From Spirochaetota bacterium (GTDB lineage: Bacteria > Spirochaetota > UBA4802 > UBA5550), in contig QKCL01000026.1 of assembly GCA_003246895.1 (NCBI GenBank), forward strand, positions 1-64,000: a stretch of 64,000 nt of DNA, in the 5' to 3' direction. The position numbers and the translations under genes are program-made. Within the stretch, counting starts at the first letter, position 1; each line of letters starts with the position of its first letter. The notes beneath the pieces are model-generated. The model was not told the DNA's origin, ran no database searches, and saw nothing but the letters and a program-made list of their open reading frames with translations. Shown piece by piece: positions 52,148-61,006 of the stretch.

Positions 52148-53020
52148 TTATATGCCGGATTTAAGCGGTCCAGAAGAACGATGCTCCGTACTACCAGCAC
52201 CATATTCACCGGGAGTACAGCCTACATATTTCTTGAAATACCTGATAAAATGACTCTGGTCAGAAAAACCGCATTCAATTGCCACATCAGCAACTGAATT
52301 ATTTCCAGGAATCATTTCCCTGCTTCTTTCTATCCTGTGGCGGAGAAGGTAACTGTGGGGAGCCAGCCCTGTATAGTTTCTAAAGAGACGAAGAAGATGG
52401 AACTGTGAAATACCGGAAAAGTCTGAAAGTTCTTCCAGAGAAATTTTATCCACGTAGTGGTCTTCAATATAATTCCTTACCGCTTCCAGGGCCTCTGGAA
52501 TATTCTTATTTTCACTTTCTTCTTCAATTGTTGTAAGGGTAAAAATTTTTCCAAGCAGTTCAGTAAGTTTGTCCTCAAATATAACCGGCAGGATTTCATT
52601 TTCTTCAAACAAAGAATAGAGATCAATTAAAGTATCACTTATTTCTTTAGATTTAAAAACATTATTTTTAAAATGGACTTCTGCAATATTCTCGAGACCG
52701 GCAAAATTCATATACATTTTCTCAAACCAGTCTCTGTCAAAGTAAAAAAGGTAATAGGACCAGCATGTATCCTGAGCAGGATTACAGCTGTGTATAGTAC
52801 CCGGATTTATAATAACGACATCACCATCAGTCCCAATATACTCTTTGTTCCCGATTATGACCTTTGACTTCCCCTCAACAACAGCTGCCACAGAATAGGC
52901 ATTATGACTGTGCTTCTGAAAACACTCATAGTTATATCTTGAAAACCTGGCACTTACAATGCGGGTTCCCTTTATACTGTGATATCTTACATCCCTTATC
53001 TGTTGATCATCGCTCTGCAT
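52148..53020 (-). CDS. AraC-family transcriptional regulator
   Basis: The 290-residue protein has an N-terminal cupin ligand-binding domain (about 25-140; HSHNAYSVAAVVEG and NPGTIHSC), a linker, and an AraC-type two-helix-turn-helix DNA-binding domain (about 180-275; ISLEELSDFSGISQFHLLRLFRNYTG and VADVAIECGFSDQSHFIRYFKKYVG). It probably responds to a small ligand; unknown target. It lies 43 bases downstream of uup on the same strand; the operon is uncertain. Confidence 0.92.
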   Translation of the reverse strand: MQSDDQQIRDVRYHSIKGTRIVSARFSRYNYECFQKHSHNAYSVAAVVEGKSKVIIGNKEYIGTDGDVVIINPGTIHSCNPAQDTCWSYYLFYFDRDWFEKMYMNFAGLENIAEVHFKNNVFKSKEISDTLIDLYSLFEENEILPVIFEDKLTELLGKIFTLTTIEEESENKNIPEALEAVRNYIEDHYVDKISLEELSDFSGISQFHLLRLFRNYTGLAPHSYLLRHRIERSREMIPGNNSVADVAIECGFSDQSHFIRYFKKYVGCTPGEYGAGSTEHRSSGPLKSGI

Positions 53021-53062
53021 ATGAATTATTAATATTACAATACCCGTTTTACGGGCATAGAA

Positions 53063-54868
53063 TTATTTATTATCTGAAAGGCTGTCAATTTCTTCAAGTT
53101 CATGCCATCTCTCAAAAAGCCTCTCCATGTCAGCATCAATCCGGTCAAGTTCAGATTTAAGGCTCGAGACCTCATCTCCGCTGTTCTGATAAAATCCAGG
53201 ATCAGACATGAGCTTTATAATTTCACTTTTTCTATCTTCCATTTTTTCAATGACTCCGGGAAGCTCAGCCAGTTCATTTTTTTCCTTGAAGGAGAGTTTT
53301 GTCTTCTCCCTGGGTTTCTTCTCCCGTGGAGCCTTTTTCTCTTTTGGCGCCTCAATACTGGTTACTTTTCTCTGTATGAGCCAGTCATCATAACCGCCTG
53401 CATACTCATTTATAACCCCATCCCCTTCAAAGGAAAAAATGGATGTGGCAACATTATTTAAAAATTCCCTGTCGTGGCTGATGAAAAGTATGGTGCCGTC
53501 ATACTCCGCAAGTAGGTCTTCCAGAAGCTCAATTGTTTCAATGTCAAGATCATTGGTGGGCTCATCCATGACAATAAAGTTCGAGGGCTTCGTAAACATC
53601 TTGGCAAGGAGCAGTCTGTTTTTCTCTCCCCCAGAAAGAACCTCCGCTTTGACCACAACCCTGTCAGGAGGAAACAGAAAATCCTGGAGATAGCCGATTA
53701 CATGTTTTGATCTTCCATTGAGTTCAATAATCTCATTCCCGTCGGTCACATTCTCCTTAACGGTTTTGCTGTCATCAATACGGTTTCGCAACTGGTCAAA
53801 GTACGCCACTTCGAGTCTTGTGCCGGTTTCAACTGAACCTTTCAGTGGTTCTATCTCCTTCAGCAGAATTCTGATTAGTGTACTCTTGCCCAGCCCGTTG
53901 GGGCCTATTATCCCTATTCTGTCCCCCCTTAGAATGGTCTTTGAAAAATTATTAATAAGTATTCTCTCATCGTAACCGTAGGCGACATTTTTTGCTTCTA
54001 TTACTACCTTTCCGGATCTTTCACTGCTGTTAAGGCTCATGGAGACTGTCCCCTGTACCTCTCGCCGTACAGCTCTCTCCTCTCTCATCTTTTTAAGCGC
54101 ACGGACCCTGCCTTCATTTCTGGTTCTCCTTGCCTTTATGCCTCTTCTTATCCATTCCTCTTCTGCTGCGAGCCTCTTGTCAAAGAGCCTGTTTTTTGCC
54201 TCTTCAGATTCAAGCCAGGCCTCCTTTCTTTCAAGAAAGGTACTGTAGTCACATTTCCAGTCATAGAGTCTTCCGCGGTCCAGTTCAATTATACGGTCGG
54301 CAATTTTCTGCAAAAAGGCCCTGTCGTGTGTCACAAAAAAAACGGTTTTGCTGTATTTTGACAGAAAATCCTCAAGCCATCTGACAGCATCCATATCAAG
54401 ATGGTTCGTAGGCTCATCAAGAAGAAGTATATCAGGATCATTAGCGAGAGCCCTTCCAAGCAGTACCCTTCTCTTCATTCCTGCAGACAGTGTTTCAAAC
54501 TCAGTGTTGGGATTCAGGTCAAGGAGTGATATTGTTTTATCTATCAGCTGCCTTGCCTTTTTTTCATCATGATGATGGAGATCATGGAGAGCATCCGCTC
54601 CCCCTTCTATAATTTCATAAATTGATCCTTTCAGATTTTCCGGCACATTCTGTGTCAGAAGAGCAGTTTTCAGTCCGCTGCTTCTTATGATATTTCCTGA
54701 ATCAGGTTCAAGTTCACCCTGAATAATTTTCATGAACGTGGATTTCCCTTCACCGTTTCTTCCAAGAAGACATATTTTTTCTCCTTCATGTATCTGTATG
54801 TTCACTGAATCAAGAAGCGGGTTGCCTCCAAAGGCTATTGTAAGATTTTCTATATTTATAAGAGCCAT
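53063..54868 (-). CDS. uup: ABC-F ATPase Uup
   Basis: The 601-residue tandem ABC protein without membrane segments has two Walker A sites (LGRNGEGKST, about 34-43, and IGPNGLGKST, about 323-332), signatures LSAGMKRR and LSGGEKNR, Walker B LLLDEPTNHLDMD and VMDEPTNDLDIE, and a linker with the ABC-F specific acidic DEPTNxLD pattern. A Lys/Glu-rich coiled-coil C-terminal domain (about 515-600) is typical of Uup, which binds DNA and is linked to transposon excision and ribosome rescue. GGAAACAG-type spacing precedes the ATG. Confidence 0.9.
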   Translation of the reverse strand: MALINIENLTIAFGGNPLLDSVNIQIHEGEKICLLGRNGEGKSTFMKIIQGELEPDSGNIIRSSGLKTALLTQNVPENLKGSIYEIIEGGADALHDLHHHDEKKARQLIDKTISLLDLNPNTEFETLSAGMKRRVLLGRALANDPDILLLDEPTNHLDMDAVRWLEDFLSKYSKTVFFVTHDRAFLQKIADRIIELDRGRLYDWKCDYSTFLERKEAWLESEEAKNRLFDKRLAAEEEWIRRGIKARRTRNEGRVRALKKMREERAVRREVQGTVSMSLNSSERSGKVVIEAKNVAYGYDERILINNFSKTILRGDRIGIIGPNGLGKSTLIRILLKEIEPLKGSVETGTRLEVAYFDQLRNRIDDSKTVKENVTDGNEIIELNGRSKHVIGYLQDFLFPPDRVVVKAEVLSGGEKNRLLLAKMFTKPSNFIVMDEPTNDLDIETIELLEDLLAEYDGTILFISHDREFLNNVATSIFSFEGDGVINEYAGGYDDWLIQRKVTSIEAPKEKKAPREKKPREKTKLSFKEKNELAELPGVIEKMEDRKSEIIKLMSDPGFYQNSGDEVSSLKSELDRIDADMERLFERWHELEEIDSLSDNK

Positions 54869-54963
54869 TACTGTTTCCTTTAAACTGAATAGTTATGGAT
54901 TATTTTGAAAGATGTTCATGTCAAGGCAATATTGCAGGCCTGAAACACTTAAAAAATAAAAAT

Positions 54964-54991
54964 TTGACACTGCATAATGACAAAATAAAAT
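54964..54991 (+). promoter_or_regulatory. Candidate promoter for the YczE-kinase fusion
   Basis: TTGACA (54964-54969) and TAAAAT (54986-54991) are separated by 16 bases, about 100 bases before the ATG. The remaining stretch to the gene is AT-rich with no recognised RNA structure. Confidence 0.4.
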
Positions 54992-55093
54992 ACCATATAA
55001 TAATGCCAAAATAATAAAGAGATAATTGGACAATTTTATATTTTTATTCCCTCAAAATTTTGACAAAAAATATTTTCATATCAGAGGTTTATG

Positions 55094-56422
55094 ATGTCAT
55101 TGTTTTACGTTTCTGGCCAGTTTAAAAAATATACTATTTCATCTCTTGTCTTCATAACTGGCCTGTTCATAATGTCTATTGGTGTTGCTCTGTCAGTCAA
55201 GGCAGATCTTGGCGTATCTCCAATCTCCTGCATTCCATATATTTTCAGTTTAAAGTTTCCACTGACCATGGGTGAGACAACTATCATAATGAATATTATA
55301 CTGATTGTTCTTCAGATAGTAATTCTCAGAAGAAAGTACAGGCTTTTCCAGCTCATTCAGCTGCCGGTTGTTTTTCTTTTTGGTGTTTTCATTGATGTTT
55401 CAATGAATTTTCTCTCCTTCATTCACGCCGTAAACTATCCTGTTAAAATAGCACTCTGCCTGCTGAGCTGCATCATTATCGCATTTGGTGTATTTCTTGA
55501 AGTAAAGGCAAAGCTTACATTTCTGCCGGGTGAGGGTGTTGCCCTTGCTTTCACTGAGGTATTCGGTGTAGAATTTGGAAAATCAAAAATCGGCACAGAT
55601 CTTTCCATGGTTATTACCGGTATTATATCATCTTATATGCTTATGGGTAAAGTCAACGGCATAAGAGAAGGTACTGTTGCCGCAGCACTCCTTGTGGGAT
55701 ACATAGTCAGATTCTATGCAAAAAAAATTAAATTTATTGATGCTCTGGTTAATGGCAGTAAACCGGATCAGAATGCTCCTGATGAAAAGAGAATCACAGA
55801 CCATAAACTTATAATTACCATCTCAAGAGAATATGGAAGCGGCGGCCGCAAAATAGGTCGTATTGTATCGGAAATTCTCCGTATTCCATTTTATGATAAA
55901 AAACTCATTGCAATTACCTCGGAGGAAAGCGGATTTACAAAAGAATATATCGATGAGAACGAACAGAAACTGGCCCACTCTCTTCTGCACAGTCTATATA
56001 AACAGAACTATTCATATATTAATGATCAGACTCCCCCTCTGGATGCCATTTTTCTGGTGCAGAGCAAAATAATCAGGGATCTCGGCGAAAAGGAATCCTG
56101 TGTAATTGTCGGCAGGTGTTCAAACTTTGTTCTGAAAGATATTTCTTTCAATGTATTTATACATGCAGATTACAAATTCAGGGTCAATGAGATAATGAAA
56201 AGAACATATTCCGATAAGGAGGCTGCAAAGCATAAAATTGAAACAATGGACCGGGAAAGGGAAAATTACTGCAGGTACTACACAGGAAAGGCCTGGAAAG
56301 ACATGGAGAACTATCATCTTGTAATCGACGGTTCAGTTATAAATCCTGAAGATGCAGCCAGGTTAATAATTGATGGAGCCCTGGAATACTTTAAAAGCAA
56401 ACAGAAAACCATTGTGCAATAA
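55094..56422 (+). CDS. YczE-like membrane protein fused to a cytidylate kinase-like domain
   Basis: The N-terminal half (about 1-225) has five to six membrane helices with VALSVKADLGVSPISCIPYI and FLPGEGVALAFTEVFG, matching the YitT/YczE-like (DUF6198) membrane family. The C-terminal half (about 240-442) is a P-loop kinase with ITISREYGSGGRKIGRIVSEIL and VIVGRCSNFVL, the cytidylate-kinase-2 (PF13189-like) group. Such fusions are known from clostridia and Bacteroidota. The role is unknown, possibly a regulatory link between nucleotide state and transport. The second ATG (55094) has better ribosome spacing to AGAGG. Confidence 0.8.
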   Translation: MSLFYVSGQFKKYTISSLVFITGLFIMSIGVALSVKADLGVSPISCIPYIFSLKFPLTMGETTIIMNIILIVLQIVILRRKYRLFQLIQLPVVFLFGVFIDVSMNFLSFIHAVNYPVKIALCLLSCIIIAFGVFLEVKAKLTFLPGEGVALAFTEVFGVEFGKSKIGTDLSMVITGIISSYMLMGKVNGIREGTVAAALLVGYIVRFYAKKIKFIDALVNGSKPDQNAPDEKRITDHKLIITISREYGSGGRKIGRIVSEILRIPFYDKKLIAITSEESGFTKEYIDENEQKLAHSLLHSLYKQNYSYINDQTPPLDAIFLVQSKIIRDLGEKESCVIVGRCSNFVLKDISFNVFIHADYKFRVNEIMKRTYSDKEAAKHKIETMDRERENYCRYYTGKAWKDMENYHLVIDGSVINPEDAARLIIDGALEYFKSKQKTIVQ

Positions 56423-56442
56423 ATTTCAAAGATTTATTGCAC
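56412..56442 (+). terminator. Hairpin overlapping the YczE-kinase stop
   Basis: A 12-bp perfect stem, TGTGCAATAAAT with ATTTATTGCACA around TTCAAAG, contains the stop codon. No T-run follows, so the terminator activity is uncertain. Confidence 0.55.
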
Positions 56443-56470
56443 ATAAGATAAGCATGATCTACAGCAATAG

Positions 56471-58624
56471 CTAAATACTCTTATCCACACCTATATCTGC
56501 TGTTGAAGTTTCAATCCTTTGGTCCATCCACCTGCGGAGAGCTTTCTTCATTCTGCCGTAAACCAGCCTATTATCATTACTGATATCTCTGGTGCAATGG
56601 GGATCTTTTTTTATATCATAGAGCCGATAAATTGAATGATATTTTCCAGGAGTATAAACCAGTTTGTACCTTTCTGTGCGCACAACCCGTTCCTTTGTCT
56701 TTATGACATCTCCCAAATATTTATCATCAAGGACGATGTGAAAGTCAAAACCTTCATCAATGTATGTTGTTCTGTCCATTGGCGGAATATACAGAGTATC
56801 CTCTCCGGGAACAGTTCTTTTGAAAAACAGATAACTTGTTTCTCCATAATATGCCAGGGATAAATCCTTACTGGTGCCAGTGATGTACGGTTTCAATGAT
56901 GTCCCTTCATAACTATCAGGAACTTTTTTTCCAAGAATATCAAGTATGGTTGGTGCAATATCTATGCTCCTGCAGATTCTGCTGATTCTTTTAGATTTAT
57001 TTTTCATATCAGGATGATAAAAAACCAGAGGAATATTTGTAGACTGATCTCCTCCGTTAAATGTAAGTCCGTGGCCGATAGTTGTGTTGGGCTCAAAAAG
57101 ATCATCACCATGATCACTGGCTATTACTATAATTGTATTATTTATCTGTCCTGTCTCTTCAAGATGTTTTATTATCCTGCCCACACAATTGTCAAATTCA
57201 CTTACAGCTCCATCATACAGAGCAACAAGCTGCTTCTCCTCTCCTGCACCGAAATTACCGTGAAAATTTCCGTTTATAAAATCATCCACCGGAAAATTAA
57301 GATGAGTCCTGTTTTTCCCCTTATAATTTTTATCAGAATACATTTTATAATACGGGTAAGACGAACTGTACGGGAGGTGTGTACAGGAATAAAACACAGT
57401 CATAAAATAGGGTTTACCGCTTCCCGACTGCCTGTCTATCTCGGAAATAACCCTGTTTGTAACAACCCTCGGAGTGAGATAACTTGCGAAGGCCTCAAGA
57501 ACAGGGAACAGTTTGTAGCCGAATTCATTATCAAAATATAGGGGGAGAATAAAATGCTGCATGAATACAGCCTCAGACATGTATACTTTAAAATTGTCAA
57601 AATCAGAAACCACCCTTTTTTCAAAACCGCATTTTATTACATTAAAAACCGATCCGCACCAGTCACCCATGGCAATGGTATTATACCCGGACTTACCCAG
57701 TTCTTCTGCAATTGTATCTGTCTTTGTGTTGAACTGCTCAACAGCTTTTTTACCAGGAAACATATGCCTGAAACCGTGAGTATGCGGATACTGGCTGCTC
57801 ATCATGGATGCAATTGATTCAAGTGTACTTCCAATTGGAGTCATGCACTTTGTAAAAATTACCGATTCCTTTGCAATTCTGTCAATGTTTGGTGTTGTAT
57901 TTCTGAAATATCCGTTTACAGACAGGTGGTCTGATCTCAGAGAATCACTTAACAGAACAAGTACATTCGTATTTCCAATGTTTTTCACAGTTGCCTGTGC
58001 CGGGAAAAAACTCCTGGAAAAAATGAAAACACATAAAACAATCACAAAGCCGTATCCAGCCATGAGATATCTGTTTGCTACTCTCTTTGATCTTGTAAAG
58101 GCATGAAAACTGTATATGTAATAAGTAATTACAGAAAGCAGAACTATGAGTGGTAGTACTGTAAAAGCGCCATATACTGTTTTCTCCCTCATAAACTCAG
58201 GAATGGCCATGAGAAATTTGTAGTAATAGTGGTCAAGATTTACTTTTCCAAGAAAATACGGCCTGAAATGAATAACCCTGAGTGCAAGAAAAAATGTAAT
58301 ACTCAGTGTCAGAAATGATGTTCTCCAGCAAACAGCTCTGAAAGTAACATTTTTCTTTCCAAGCCATAATTTAACAGCAGGAAACAGCAGAATAATATAT
58401 CCTGTTATAATTACCATATAACCTTTCAGAACAATTATATTATTCCAGACAAGGAAGGATATATGTCTTTCTACTGCAATATCCCTGAACCGGTTTTTCA
58501 TGCCTCCGGTCAATAATGCAAGGGATGAAACCGATAGAATAAATATTATTAAATGAATTAATCCAACGGTCAGTGCAACTTTCACTAATATTGACCGATT
58601 ACGGCTGCTAATAATTTTTTTCAT
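56471..58624 (-). CDS. LtaS/sulfatase-fold membrane enzyme
   Basis: The 717-residue protein has five N-terminal membrane helices (about 15-205) and a large extracytoplasmic sulfatase/alkaline-phosphatase fold domain (about 220-640): VLLSDSLRSDHLSVNGYFRNTTPNID (metal Asp), then GSTLESIASMMSSQYPHTHG (catalytic Thr/Ser position), and IVIASDHGDDLFEPNTTIGHG (metal Asp/His). That layout is shared by LtaS-like lipoteichoic acid synthases and phosphoethanolamine transferases and differs from sulfatases by the Thr nucleophile in place of formylglycine. A C-terminal tail follows. Start at 58624; substrate unknown, probably a membrane phospholipid or cell-envelope glycan. Confidence 0.8.
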   Translation of the reverse strand: MKKIISSRNRSILVKVALTVGLIHLIIFILSVSSLALLTGGMKNRFRDIAVERHISFLVWNNIIVLKGYMVIITGYIILLFPAVKLWLGKKNVTFRAVCWRTSFLTLSITFFLALRVIHFRPYFLGKVNLDHYYYKFLMAIPEFMREKTVYGAFTVLPLIVLLSVITYYIYSFHAFTRSKRVANRYLMAGYGFVIVLCVFIFSRSFFPAQATVKNIGNTNVLVLLSDSLRSDHLSVNGYFRNTTPNIDRIAKESVIFTKCMTPIGSTLESIASMMSSQYPHTHGFRHMFPGKKAVEQFNTKTDTIAEELGKSGYNTIAMGDWCGSVFNVIKCGFEKRVVSDFDNFKVYMSEAVFMQHFILPLYFDNEFGYKLFPVLEAFASYLTPRVVTNRVISEIDRQSGSGKPYFMTVFYSCTHLPYSSSYPYYKMYSDKNYKGKNRTHLNFPVDDFINGNFHGNFGAGEEKQLVALYDGAVSEFDNCVGRIIKHLEETGQINNTIIVIASDHGDDLFEPNTTIGHGLTFNGGDQSTNIPLVFYHPDMKNKSKRISRICRSIDIAPTILDILGKKVPDSYEGTSLKPYITGTSKDLSLAYYGETSYLFFKRTVPGEDTLYIPPMDRTTYIDEGFDFHIVLDDKYLGDVIKTKERVVRTERYKLVYTPGKYHSIYRLYDIKKDPHCTRDISNDNRLVYGRMKKALRRWMDQRIETSTADIGVDKSI

Positions 58625-58714
58625 ACTCAACACCAGTATTATTTCAGATTAGGTAAAATTATGGCAAATCAATGTTTTTCATAAAGCGGTTATATTTAAT
58701 ATCGAAAAAGAAAA

Positions 58715-59665
58715 TTATTCATAATTCTTTAAAATTTCTTTTGCCTGAACAATGTCATTTTTTATCTGCCTGCTTAGATCAGCTGGATTATCAAATTTCA
58801 TCTCATCCCTGATCTTTTTGACAAACTCAACTGTTATTGAAGTACCATAAATATTATCATCAAAATCAAATATATGTACCTCAATACTTTTTCTATGGCC
58901 GCCGAAAGTCGGGTTAACTCCAATACTCATTACGCCTTGGTATTTCTGACCTCTCTCAACAATAACCTCAACAGCATAGACACCATATCCCGGAGTTATT
59001 TTGGCGGAGAGTTCCGGTTCTATATTTGCTGTAGGAGCTCCAAGTCCCCTGCCGCGGCCTTCACCATGAACGACTTTCCCTTTCAATGTAAATCTTCGCC
59101 CCAGAAGCTGATTCACATTTATTATCTCTCCTTCATCAATTCTTTCCCTGAGCATGGTTGATGAAACTATTTCATGCTCGAAAACTTCTTTTTGAACTCT
59201 TGTTATCACAGTCCCATGATGATGAGATACTCCGCTTAAATACTGGTAGTTTCCTTCACGATTTTTTCCGAAATGATGATCATAACCGATAACAATTTCG
59301 ACAACACCAAGCCTGCCGATTAAAAGATCATTATAGAACTGCCATGCTGTTAAATTCAGGAGCTCTTCGCTGAAATCCAGAAGAATGATATTTTTTACAC
59401 CGAGACTTTCTATGGCTTCAATTTTTTCTTCAATTGTTGTAATCATTCTGCATGGAAGATCTGGCTTTAACAGCTCCCTAGGGTGATTATTGAATGTAAG
59501 AAGAAACGCTTCTCCAGACATGGAATCCGCCCTTTCAAGAAGTTTTTCAATTATCTTCCGATGGCCCAGGTGTACACCATCAAAATTCCCGATTGTAACA
59601 ACCGGATTTCTATATTTACCATTATTAAACGGAACTTCTTTAAATATATTTATCTTTTTCAACAT
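58715..59665 (-). CDS. ribF: Bifunctional riboflavin kinase / FAD synthetase
   Basis: Makes FMN and FAD. The N-terminal FAD synthetase half (about 1-175) carries TIGNFDGVHLGHRKIIEKLL and EIVIGYDHHFGKNREGN; the C-terminal riboflavin-kinase half (about 185-316) has VVHGEGRGRGLGAPTANIEPE and KSIEVHIFDFDDNIYG. The 316-residue length is standard for RibF. Its start overlaps the preceding kinase-like gene by 26 bases, so they share a transcript. Confidence 0.95.
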   Translation of the reverse strand: MLKKINIFKEVPFNNGKYRNPVVTIGNFDGVHLGHRKIIEKLLERADSMSGEAFLLTFNNHPRELLKPDLPCRMITTIEEKIEAIESLGVKNIILLDFSEELLNLTAWQFYNDLLIGRLGVVEIVIGYDHHFGKNREGNYQYLSGVSHHHGTVITRVQKEVFEHEIVSSTMLRERIDEGEIINVNQLLGRRFTLKGKVVHGEGRGRGLGAPTANIEPELSAKITPGYGVYAVEVIVERGQKYQGVMSIGVNPTFGGHRKSIEVHIFDFDDNIYGTSITVEFVKKIRDEMKFDNPADLSRQIKNDIVQAKEILKNYE

Positions 59666-60116
59666 AACTTTCTTTTATAATATTTCCAATATCTCTATGG
59701 ATACCGCTTTTTCTTCGAGATTTTATTTCAAAAACAATATCAGCATACTCTTCAACACTTTTATAAACATAGCCGGCCAGTTCAGAAAACTCATTGAAGC
59801 CTGTAGCTCTATTCATGTCTGGAAAAATATCACCATACCGGAATCTGCTCCATAATATTCCAGTATCCGCTTTCAGAAGAACCACAAAAAACCGGTTTTT
59901 AAAAAAATCAAGGATTTCTTTATCAAGAATTGTTTTCCACCTTGAAGAAACAAGAACCCCCTTTCCTGTCTCCATATTTTTAACAAATGCCAATTCCATT
60001 GCATCATCATCAATTTTATCATCCAGGTCAATAAAATTCACTTCAAGAAACCGTGCAATTTTTCTTCCCAGTGTACTTTTTCCTATCCCCTTCGGGCCGC
60101 ATAAAACTATTTTCAT
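59640..60116 (-). CDS. Shikimate-kinase-like P-loop protein, divergent
   Basis: The 158-residue protein begins MKIVLCGPKGIGKST (Walker A GPKGIGKS), then a FIDLDDKID acidic pair like the shikimate-kinase substrate Asp. The usual shikimate-binding GExxFRxxE helix and the RPLL lid motif are absent, so a genuine shikimate kinase role is doubtful; a related P-loop kinase is likely. The start at 60116 is selected over one 12 codons upstream; no ribosome site is clear. Its end overlaps ribF by 26 bases. It is divergent from the TPR gene, with only 44 bases between starts. Confidence 0.6.
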   Translation of the reverse strand: MKIVLCGPKGIGKSTLGRKIARFLEVNFIDLDDKIDDDAMELAFVKNMETGKGVLVSSRWKTILDKEILDFFKNRFFVVLLKADTGILWSRFRYGDIFPDMNRATGFNEFSELAGYVYKSVEEYADIVFEIKSRRKSGIHRDIGNIIKESYVEKDKYI

Positions 60117-60160
60117 GGACATAATTTGATATATACTATAAATAAATGACAAGGTAAACT

Positions 60161-61006
60161 ATGAAATACTTATTAACAATAATAATTCCTATCATAATTT
60201 GCGTGAACACATTTTCAGAACCGGTGATAAATCTTTATCAGTACAAAATTAAGGACCAATTAATTGCCAAATACAGAATATACCTGAACAAAGATCTTCT
60301 ATTCTGTACTGGAAAAGATCAGGCAGGACTAAACAATAACACAGCTTCTCAGATGATTTTGGATGGAGATTATGAAGGAGCAAAAGAAAAGCTGCTATTT
60401 AACCTGAAAATGTCTCCTCTGTTTCTCCCAACACAATATAATCTTGGAATTGCATATATCTATTTGAACGATCTTGACAGGGCCATATTCCACCTTAATA
60501 AGGCACAGCAGATTTTCCCTGAATTTTATGCCACATATATACAGCTTGGATATATCTATGACCGCAGGAACAGGCTGGATAAATCACTGGACTACTATAG
60601 AAAATCACTTAAACTTCACCATAGAAATCTGAAAGTATACACATTAATGGGAGATATTTATTTCAACAGAAAACAGTACAGAATGGCCCTGAAATATTAT
60701 AATGAAAGCCTCAGGATAGATAAAAACTATGCAAATGGAATCCTGGGAGAAGCGAAGATACTTTTTATAAATGAAAAGTACTTAAAAGCCATAAACAAGT
60801 TAAAGTCAATAAACAGAGGCGATGAATATGATATAACTTATCATTACTATCTTGCCGAATGCTCCTACAAGATAGGTGATTACAAAACCGCATATGACGA
60901 ATATAAAAAACTGCTGGAATTTAAAAGTGACCGTTTTTTTCTTACAAATTCGCATCTGCTCATTCAGCATAAAATGAATCTGGCAAGAAGGTTTACAGAA
61001 AGGTAA
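60161..61006 (+). CDS. Secreted TPR-repeat protein
   Basis: A signal peptide (to about FSEPV, residue 19) leads into a helical region with at least five TPR repeats (about 65-260). Repeats show the pattern W/L-G-Y-A-F-P, for example PLFLPTQYNLGIAYIYLNDLDRAIFHLNKA, AYIQLGYIYDRRNRLDKSLDYYRKSL and VYTLMGDIYFNRKQYRMALKYYNESL. It is a periplasmic protein-interaction scaffold with unknown partner. It ends one base from the convergent HEAT/cyclase gene. Confidence 0.82.
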   Translation: MKYLLTIIIPIIICVNTFSEPVINLYQYKIKDQLIAKYRIYLNKDLLFCTGKDQAGLNNNTASQMILDGDYEGAKEKLLFNLKMSPLFLPTQYNLGIAYIYLNDLDRAIFHLNKAQQIFPEFYATYIQLGYIYDRRNRLDKSLDYYRKSLKLHHRNLKVYTLMGDIYFNRKQYRMALKYYNESLRIDKNYANGILGEAKILFINEKYLKAINKLKSINRGDEYDITYHYYLAECSYKIGDYKTAYDEYKKLLEFKSDRFFLTNSHLLIQHKMNLARRFTER

